DNA of 64,000 bases, taken from contig OY821517.1 in NCBI GenBank assembly GCA_963682025.1, positions 48,421,441-48,485,440 on the forward strand, written 5' to 3'. The notes beneath the pieces are model-generated. The model was given only the letters and a program-made list of their open reading frames with translations, was not told the origin of the DNA and ran no database searches. This document shows positions 55,700 to 64,000 of the stretch, piece by piece; position 1 is the stretch's first letter, and each line of letters starts with the position of its first letter. The DNA is from Cordilura impudica (taxonomy: Eukaryota > Arthropoda > Insecta > Diptera > Scathophagidae). The position numbers were made by a program, and so were the translations under genes.

Positions 55700-57165
55700 A
55701 AGTAAAAGAAACTTGTTTATTTTAGCTATAAAAGAAAAAAGTAAATCCTTACGTGAAATTGGCGAAATTTTGGTTTGGACCACAGTACAATAAAAAAAAA
55801 TAGTTAAAATAATACGTCAAACACTATCAGGTTGAAGATTTACCGAGATTTGGATGCCCAAAGTGGCTGTAGTAAAATAAGTAAAGACATATACCAGCCT
55901 AAAGTGCAGTTAAATTATCAGAAAACATAACGCAGACATCAGGCAAACCAGTAAGTTTGAGTACAGTAAGGAGATAGGAAGGAAGGATGGAAGGATACCA
56001 TGCAAGAAACCATACAAAAATGACTCTCTATCTTTTTGGGAAAGCATATTATATACAGATAAGAGCAAATCTAAAATTTCCGGCGCGAAAAGACCCCAAA
56101 AAACTGTGGTTTTCTAGAATAACCGCGTTTGTCATAAAAGCAAAATGTTCAGGGGAGCCAAAAAACGTTATATTTGAAATTGTGGGCTCGATATAAAGAT
56201 TTTAGAGCTTTTTATTTAACAGTCCTGTAGATATGAGCAATAAATACTTTATATAAAATTTTGAGTCAAAAATCTTCACAGGAATAGATCCTAGAGAACG
56301 ACGAAAAAACAATATGTAAATTAAACTTAAAGTGTGTGCAGATAAAACAACTTATGTCGACAAACGTCGTTTTCTTTGAAAAAGAAAACTACCAATGCAA
56401 CCACCAATGTAGACATAAGTTGTTGTTGCTTGAAAAATGGATTTTTTTGTTCGTCAACAAAAAGTTAACGGGACTTATGATGAGAATATAACAACGTATC
56501 AAGAATAATAGTGACAAAAAATAACAGAAATAAACACATAAATTTTTACAAGTGGTTATAAACTGAAAACTAATTCAAAATTATTTTGCATTTTTTTCAT
56601 TAATAACAACATATGTCGCTATGTGTCGTTTTCTGAGAAAATAATTTGTCAGCTATCAAACGTAGGTTGACATACGTCGTTAGTGCTGCAAATTAATTTA
56701 ATAAACATTTAAGTTACGTCGTTATTTAAAGAAAAAGCTTAGAAATGGTCTATATTTAAAAAAAAAAAATTGAACACATGTAAAGAGCCTTAAAATTTAA
56801 TATATTTGGCATCGTTAACTCAAACTGACAAAAATGGATATACGCGGTTATTCCAGAAAACCACAGAAAAAAGGTGTGCTAAGCATGAACCTTCAAAGAA
56901 AAGTGAGTTACTAACACTATCAAATACGGTGGAGGTTCGAACACGGTGGCTGGAAACTGAATCTTTCAAGAGGACAACGATCTAAAGCATATATCTAAAA
57001 TTGTGAAAGAGTGACTACTGTACCGGACTCCTAAGACACTTGATCATCCGCCGCAGTCCTCGGACCTTAACCCGATCGAGCATCTATTGGAAAAATAAGT
57101 CGAAGAAGGCGGCAAAGGAAGAATGGAGCATAATCTCCACCGATTTAACAAAAAAAAACATCTGT
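55700..57165 (+). pseudogene. Tc1-like transposase, interrupted and decayed
   Basis: Plus-strand blocks in order: KSLREIGEILVWTTVQ (N-terminal helix-turn-helix), NITQTSGKPVSLSTVRR, then CKKPYKNDSLSFWESILYTD followed by KSKSKISGAKRPQK (first catalytic Asp in YTDKSK), the inserted miniature element (56,102-56,868), then IKYGGG near 56,920, IFQEDNDLKHISKIVKE (second Asp in QEDND) and PPQSSDLNPIEHLLEK (the Glu of IEH). Many stops and frameshifts separate them. The order matches a complete Tc1 transposase, so this is an old full-length copy and not a set of independent fragments. Confidence 0.8.
56102..56868. mobile_element. TIR miniature element (TTCTGTGGTTTTCTGG ends), copy 2
   Basis: Ends CTGTGGTTTTCTAGAATAAC CGCG and, inverted at 56,839-56,868, the same words with CTGG. 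The interior matches copy 1 (45,509-46,281) in reverse orientation (AAAATGTTCAGGGGAGCCAA near its left end, 'CACCAATGTAGACATAAGTT' in the middle). 767 bp. Confidence 0.85.
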
Positions 57166-58990
57166 TAAAAAATTTAAAAAGTTTACTTTTTGTATTGAAT
57201 TTCTGTTCCTTTTTCTTTGCTGGTTACTTTTTTTTTTTTGACGCGTAAAATTTGGTCATTTTCTAAATAAAGTGCATTTATTTCTGTTTTGTATTACTTT
57301 TGTTTAATTATTTTATTAAGTTCAGCTATTATAAATAATTCTTGAATTCCTTATGTTCCTTTTTTGATTTTGTGTTAATACAACTTTTAATATAAGTAAC
57401 TAAGTTGTTTACTTTCTTATGACGCTCACAGTATCTAAAATACGAAAATAACTAAAGAAAACGAAAAAATAAAGATTAAAACCAATGAATAACTTCTACA
57501 CACTCATAACAAATTTCGTTTTGTTCGTTTTATTTTATTTGTTTGCCAGCATGTATTAACTGATAAGAATTTTTAGCGTTCTCTCTTTCACTTCTGAAAG
57601 AAATGTAAATAAATGTTTTAAACATTTTATATAATTCTTTTATATTTGTATTGTTTTTGTAAGGGGAGAAACTAAAGGTCTAAAAAATTAAAAAAAAAAA
57701 CTCATTGAAAAAAAATAAGAGTGACTGAATTACTGTTATATGTACATTAATTAGATTCTAGGTACATGAATAATACATCTACATATTGTCACAATACTTT
57801 GTACTCTTTAGAATATTCTTATAAGCTAGAATCTAGTTGCCATGTTGGCACATATTTCGATTTTTGTATACCTATTCACGATAGAGAGTTAATAAGCGTG
57901 CCGGTTTTGTATAAACAAGTGTAGCTCGGTTATTGAATGTTATCGAAGAAAAATTTGACTTTTTCCTATTTATTTGTTCCAGAAAGGGGATGAAACTATG
58001 ATCTATGTATAATTGGACAGAATTATGTAGATTCACCTTAAAGGGACCGTGTATTTATTTATTTATCTTTGTGCTTTTTCAAAAAAATTGTGTTAATATT
58101 TTACACGTTTATGGATTCCGTTGGTGTTTTTTTTTTTTTTTTTTTTTCTATAAATTGGCAACACTGCTTACAAGAAAAACATATTCATGCTCTCTTCTCA
58201 TTCATGAGCATAGTGGTGCTCATCATCATAGAGAAGTTCAAAATGTACATTTAACATTTTTATATATACAGTTGTATTTACAAGTTAAACGTAATCGATT
58301 TTAAGCAAAGGGTAATATTTGTATAAAACAAATATTTCCATACAAAATTTTTGTTAAACTTGAACATCTTTTAACGTCGATTTTTAATTAATTTAATTTT
58401 TTTTTCCTTAATATGGCTCAATGTTTTAACCATACTGCCTTCATTTGCTCAAGAACATAATCATTTTTATACATACTAAAAACCTATTAATCATATTAGG
58501 TACAAATATCCTGGCAACAAACACATGACAATGTTACATAATTTTGGTTTATGATTATTTTATATATCCATATGGCCCTATGCTCCTTATAGGATCGAAG
58601 GGAATATATATATATATGGTAGGTACGTCATTATGGTTTGAAAATTTGTGCAATATTCCCATGGGCATAGGGAATCGTATAGTCAATTTTGAACGTTAAA
58701 AATTTGGGTACTTGTTTAATTTTTAATGTGTATTTGTATATGTTGGACCCAAAACCGTTTTTGTGCATAAATAATGAAAATGTTAAAATAAAAGGCCAAA
58801 ACATATATATATATATGTATGTATATGTACATGCATATATATGTACATATGTATCTACCTACCCTGAATTTTATTGACAATCCATTTAATTGAAATACAC
58901 AAAAATAATCAGTGGGGCTTTAGATAAGTTTCGCAGAGTGTACTTTATCTTTTCATATCTTTTTGTCATATATAGTTCTCCCACTCTAAA

Positions 58991-59018
58991 TCTCTCTCTC
59001 TCTCTCTCTCTATCTCTC
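58991..59018. repeat. TC microsatellite
   Basis: About ten TC units followed by TATCTCTC. Confidence 0.9.
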
Positions 59019-61304
59019 GGCCTCAATTTCACTCTCTTTGTGACCTAATCAATTCAACACAACCACAACAAAAATCCAATCCAAACCATTTCATATTCCA
59101 CTTGTTCAAGTTTAATAATAAAATTCTCATTTCAGTTGTGTTTTTCACATTGGAAGCATCGGACAGATACGTCTTTGTACTAATCTAAAATAATAATAAA
59201 ACAAAATCCTCCCAACGTGCTTTTAAATTTTTTGTGTGTGTATACTTTGAAAAGTCCAAACGCGCTCTAATCTTCGAGATATTAAAAATACAGATTTTTA
59301 TTCCAGTTCTTTCGCTGAATTGTGTCACTACATACTACGGACCAACACGCATACATATTTAGAAATTAATTTTGTTACTGTTTCTTGTGTGATTAACCAT
59401 CGTGACTACGCGCGTTTTTCATATTTAAAGTTTATAAAAGTTATATACATACTGCATATGTATCTACATAATATAATGTGCGTTTTATGATTTTCTCATT
59501 TAAATCATAAATAATTAAAAATCGAACGGATTTATGGTAATTATAAAGAGAAAAAAATTCTTTAAAAGAAATAAATATAAAAAAGTGAAAAAAAAAAATA
59601 AACATCAAAAATAATTGTAGAATTTTGGGGGAGAATCAGTTTTTAGTTAAAGCAAAAAATAATGAGTTTGGAATATACATAAAAAATAATTTAAATTGTT
59701 TGTTGTTGTTTAGATATGTTATAATACTAAACAAAACAAGATTTGAATAATAAAAATTAATCTAAATACATCATAACTTAAATACACTCATAACTCATAC
59801 ATTAAATATATAAATTCATTATTCTTGTTAGTTTAGTTGAAAACATTATATAAGTTTTAGATTATATTTTTATTTATGTAATATTTTTTCTTTCTTTTTT
59901 TTTTGGATTCTTCTTACTTATTTATCTCTGGAACAGGTTTTTTTTTATATGTAGGTATACACACATTTCAAAATTTTGTTTCTTTTTTTTTTTCAATGAG
60001 ATCATGTGTTTTTATATTGATTCAATAATTCTTACTACAACTGATTTTTCTAATTTGATTGTTTTTTTTTTTTTTTTATAGATTAGTTTTAAATTTAACG
60101 TCCATAGATGAACACGTTTCAATGCTTGAAGATTTTGTTTAATTTTTTGATATTGATTTTGTGTTAAAGTTCATCCATATTTTTGGTAAATATTTTTCTA
60201 TGTATTTCTTATTATTTTTTTTTAGTTAAAAGTGGTGATGAATTTTATTACTGAAATACTTAATCTTTTTTTTTGTTATAATATTTAAATCGATTTTGTA
60301 TAATACTTAGTACCTACATGTAAAAAAAAATTAACATTTAAAAAAATGTATTCAATTTTTTATTCCGATCCAAACATAATTTTATCCAATAAATATGAAA
60401 TCCAGGATTATTAAAATATTTTTGATATATTTTCAGTACACTGATAGTGTACGACCGTGATACGAGTACAAGTTTCAGAATTTGATAAATTTCTATACAT
60501 ACATATATACAATGTACATATGTATTATGCTAAATAATGACGATAAGATTTCGTTATTTTACATACATAGGTACGAGTAACATGGCTAAAATTGTGGGTC
60601 TATAAAATTGGTTTAACAATCAGAGATTTAATTAAAAATATTAATCAATACAACAATTGTTTAAAAAATATGAAATAGGTACCTATAGAAAAGTATTAAA
60701 ATGTTTTTACAAAACTGAATCAAGTTACTTTAGGACATATGTACGTATATACATATATATACATATATATTTTTTAGGTAACTCGTTTTATTATTTGGTT
60801 TAGAAAATTTGTATATGTTTCCATTTGTCCAGAAAATTTAAGATTTGCTAAAAGACCTAATGAAAAGTTTCAAGGGGATAGATAGTAAATTTCTTTTATT
60901 TCAAAAGTTCCTTTTTTAATTTATGAATATTATTAAAATTCAATATTAAACATTTTGCGATTTTCGTTAATCTTTAACCGAATTGATTTAATTTTCTAAT
61001 TTTAGTTAAAATTTAAAGAAAATACCTATTCAAAAATCTATTTTTAAACATTCAAACAACGAAATTGATTTATTAGTTAATAAAACTATGAAAATAATTA
61101 CCTCAACACCTGTTGTTTTAAGCTTTTATATTAAATAAATTGTATATTACAACAATTAATACAAAATTTTATATAAAAACAACTTAAAAATTAAATTTTC
61201 TATATTGAAAATTTTCGTGTTAGTGTTCGTTTTTTAGCCGAATTTTTAGAATTGTCACAATTATTTGCTAACATATAATGTACGTAGCATTTCGTTGGAA
61301 TTCG

Positions 61305-61307
<3 letters not shown>

Positions 61308-61337
<30 letters not shown>
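61308..61337. repeat. TC microsatellite
   Basis: About fifteen uninterrupted TC units; it encodes the RERERER run in a false minus-strand frame. Confidence 0.9.
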
Positions 61338-61340
<3 letters not shown>

Positions 61341-62589
61341 ACTGATGTTTGCTGTTGAGGAAAATTTCAAGGTCTTCCATTTGAGCCAATTAAAATAAAA
61401 ATATAAGAAATAAGTAAATGCTACAAATAAAATAATAACCCAAGCACATTTCTTATTTTTTTTTTTATATAACTTATATTTTTCGTCTTCAACCAAAAAA
61501 AAAAAAAAAAATCTATACTGCAGCAGTAGCAAAAAGAACAAAAAACAGTCAAGGTACTTCTTATATTAAAAAAAAAAAAAAAATAAAACGTGCAATGAAA
61601 CTTTGCCAACAATTTTTTCACTATTTGCTTTTCTTTTGTTTAAATTTTATGAACATCATCAAATCATAGATCAAAAAAATATTTTTGTGGTGAATGTTAT
61701 AAATTTAAATCACTTATTTACACATAATTTATTATTGTTCTAAATAATAATGAAGATTCACCTCTAGTTTTTTTTGGTATTAACTCTAGAATGTAAATAA
61801 AATGTAATTGAAATATTCAGAAATGTTTGGAAATTGTACTGATGCTTCTAACTATCTGGCCCACTTTTATTATAAACGATCGGGTTAGAATCCCTTTCTC
61901 ATGACAATTTATATAGTATGTACTCAAAGGTTGCTAATGTAAAGATATTTAGACTTAAATTTGATCAAGGACGATTTTAATAGCTATAGATTCAGAGCAA
62001 ACCCTCCTCTGTGAAACAGTCCTCCCGATATTCACTTGAATCTATGTATCTAACAAACTTACAAATAATAAAAACAATATTTAGCACCAGCGAACAACAA
62101 TACCTTTTCAGCATTTATGTATTATTTTGTTATAAATAATGCATTTTTCTTTTATTCGTTTGCATTCGTATAAAAAAAAAAAAAATATTTTCTGGTTGAA
62201 AATCATTGCGCGCTGCTGCTGCGCCAACAATTTATAAATGTTTAATGGTCAAGGCCAGTTTTAGTATAATATGTATAAAATATTTGTTGTTTTTGTTCAA
62301 ATTTCAATTTTGTTATTGCAATCAAAAACCAAACACAAAAGCAGTTAACATTTGTATGTTGTTTATGAAATTTGAAATTAATGAGCACCATTTTTAAAAT
62401 GTATTTTTTTTCTTCTTACATTAAAAGTTTAGCAATTTTTTTTAAAATCAAATAAAACCATCTCTTTATTATCGGGTGCAGTGTTATTTAGAGAAAAACT
62501 TAATTTTTAAGAAAATTTTGAAACAATAGTTTTGTGAATATTCTTGGAATCGATTTTCTTTATTTTCTGTTTAATTATATTTTCAATTG

Positions 62590-63735
62590 TTTTTAAACTT
62601 TCTTCTAACTCATACTCCCCCTTATCCAATTGATCTGAAACTTGGTCCATAGTCTTCTTGTGACCACATATTAATTTTGGGGCAGTCACGCACAGTCACG
62701 GAGTGATCTAAATGTCAATTCCCCTCATTCGATCGATCTGAAACTTGGTCCATACACTTGCTGTGTGATTTAAAACCCATTTCCCTTTATCCGATCGATC
62801 TGAAACTTGGTCGATAGACTTGCTGTGAAAAAAGATTAACTTTGACATAGTCACGCACAGTCACGCATAGTCACGCACAGTCGCGGAGTGATTTTAAACC
62901 CATTTCCCCTTATCCGATCGATCTGAAACTTGGTCGGTAGACTTGCTATGAAAAAAGATTAACTTTGACATAGTCACGCACACTCATGCATAGTCACGGA
63001 GTGATTTAAAACCCATTTCCCCTTATCCGATCGATCTGAAACTTGTTCGATAGACTTGCTGTAAAAAAAAAAAGATTAACTTTGACATAGTCACGCACAG
63101 TCACGCTTAGTCACGCACAGTCACGGAGTGACTTAAACCCCATTTCCCCTTATCCGATAGATCTGAAACTTGGTCGATAGGCTTGCTGTGAAAGTAAGAT
63201 TAACTTTGACATAGTCAAGCACAGTCACGCTTAGTCACGCACAGTCACGGAGTGATTTAAACCCCATTTCCCCTTATCCGATCGATCTGAAACTTGGTCT
63301 CTACACTTGCTGTGAATAAAAGATTCACTTTGACTTAGTCACGCACTGTCACGCTTAGTCACGCACAGTCACGGAGTGACTTAAACCCCATTTCCCCTTA
63401 TCCGATCGATCTGAAACTTGGTTTATAGACTTGCTGTGAAAAAAGATTAACTTTGACTTGGTCACGCACAGTCACGCACATTCACGGAGTGATTTAAAAC
63501 CCATTTCCCCTTATCCGATCGATCTGAAACTTGGTCGATAGACTTGCTGTGAATAAAGATTAATTTTGACATAGTCACGCACAGTCACGCATAGTCACGG
63601 AGTGATTTAAAACCCATTTCTCCTTATCCGATCGATCTAGAACTTTGTCCGTAGACTTGTGACCAAAGATTAATTTTTAAATAGTCACGCAAAGTCACGA
63701 AGCCACGGAGAGATTCAAAACTCATATGCACAAGG
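62590..63735 (+). repeat. Minisatellite array, about 10 units of 113-127 bp
   Basis: Consensus order: TTTCCCCTTATCCGATCGAT CTGAAACTTGGTC, GATAGACTTGCTGTG, AAAAAGATTAACTTTGACAT, then two to four copies of AGTCACGCAC/TAGTCACGCAC, CACGGAGTGATTTAAACCC. The word TATCCG recurs near 62,911, 63,024, 63,151, 63,275, 63,399, 63,512 and 63,625. The spacing differences come from gain or loss of one inner AGTCACGCAC block. Units at both edges are shorter and more diverged. A 60-codon minus-strand frame across the left edge (62,507-62,689) is not recognised. Confidence 0.92.
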
Positions 63736-63820
63736 AAATAAAGAGTTTTAATAAAAACTTTATTTTTATGGGTTAGGTTATTTTTTTTTTTATTTTATAA
63801 AGTCGAAAAATCATTATCAC

Positions 63821-64000
63821 CCCTGTTCTTGAAACGTTGTTATTTGAATAAGAGTGAATTTAAAATCACATGAAATTGAAATTTTGGGTTTCTTGAAACC
63901 ACGTTTTTTTTTTATTTATTTAATGGAAACATATGTTTGAGTTAAGAACCATATGTTTGAGTTAAGAACCATATGTTTGAGTTAAGAACATATGTTTTCT
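63821..64000. mobile_element. TIR miniature element (CCCTGTTCTTGAAAC ends), copy 2, cut by window end
   Basis: CCCTGTTCTTGAAACGTTGT at 63821, then nearly the same bases as copy 1 at 31,144 onward. The inner 20 bp repeat CATATGTTTGAGTTAAGAAC is present three times here against two in copy 1. The other end lies beyond the window. Confidence 0.85.

Larger units (their letters stand above)
55452..57431 (+). mobile_element. Tc1-like element split by a miniature element
   Basis: Left end CTGTGAGGGTTGAAAATAAG (then TAAAC) and right end inverted CTGTGAGCGTCATAAGAAAG (then TAAAC), both flanked by TA. After removing the 767 bp miniature element the remainder is about 1.2 kb, a normal size for a Tc1-like element. 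The transposase on the plus strand is heavily mutated. Confidence 0.75.
57432..62589. other. Long AT-rich stretch without a gene
   Basis: No supported coding sequence, RNA or transposase over 5.1 kb. Two microsatellites (separate entries), long poly-T/poly-A tracts (58,124-58,148; 60,061-60,078; 61,569-61,583) and TATATG-rich runs near 58,805-58,850 are present. Frames here owe their length to homopolymers. Confidence 0.5.

Noticed and set aside
61200..61621. Frames with a RERERER run and poly-Phe
   Set aside because: Caused by the TC microsatellite and poly-T tracts.
62590..63735. CRISPR-like array
   Set aside because: Units are contiguous 113-127 bp tandem copies with no unique spacers, in a eukaryotic genome.

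Overview
The window looks like repeat-rich, non-coding DNA from a higher fly (Diptera, probably a calyptrate such as a blowfly or house fly; this is inferred from repeat types, not proven). It is strongly AT-rich. I found no convincing intact host gene, no tRNA or rRNA, no CRISPR array and no bacterial-type operon. Almost every longer reading frame with a recognisable protein is a broken piece of a transposable element, and most other long frames lie in low-complexity or repeat sequence. An intergenic region or a giant intron would both fit.

Layout. 0-10 kb: a DD41D (rosa-like) mariner with both ends, a decayed Tc1-like transposase, several terminal-inverted-repeat (TIR) miniature elements, the N-terminus of another Tc1 transposase, and an unclassified 1.66 kb element. 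10-15 kb: mostly anonymous AT-rich sequence with a jockey-type LINE remnant. 15.4-22.7 kb: two complete but inactivated Tc1-like elements with clear TA duplications, a dispersed fly repeat, and an internally deleted mariner. 22.8-26.4 kb: a Tc1-like gene cut into three pieces by a piggyBac-bearing insertion and by a TTAA-type miniature element. 26.7-31 kb: repeats and Helitron-like copies. 31.1-38.1 kb: a miniature element and a 2,799 bp tandem duplication that looks identical in both copies. 38.1-44.6 kb: dispersed repeats and Helitron-like copies. 45.1-47.5 kb: an RNase H-bearing LINE interrupted by a palindromic element, itself interrupted by a miniature element. 50.4-52.2 kb: a jockey-type LINE split by the dispersed fly repeat. 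52.2-57.4 kb: two miniature elements and a Tc1-like element split by a third. 57.4-62.6 kb: anonymous AT-rich DNA with microsatellites. 62.6-63.7 kb: a minisatellite array. The window ends inside a second copy of the miniature element seen at 31.1 kb.

The most striking signal is a family of 12 short copies (about 315-450 bp when full length), on both strands. They begin TCTATAATATTAATAGG, end in a hairpin followed by CTGCTAG, and sit between A and T. This is the signature of non-autonomous Helitrons. Several nested insertions preserve readable pre-insertion sites, so a relative order of transposition events can be read from the sequence.
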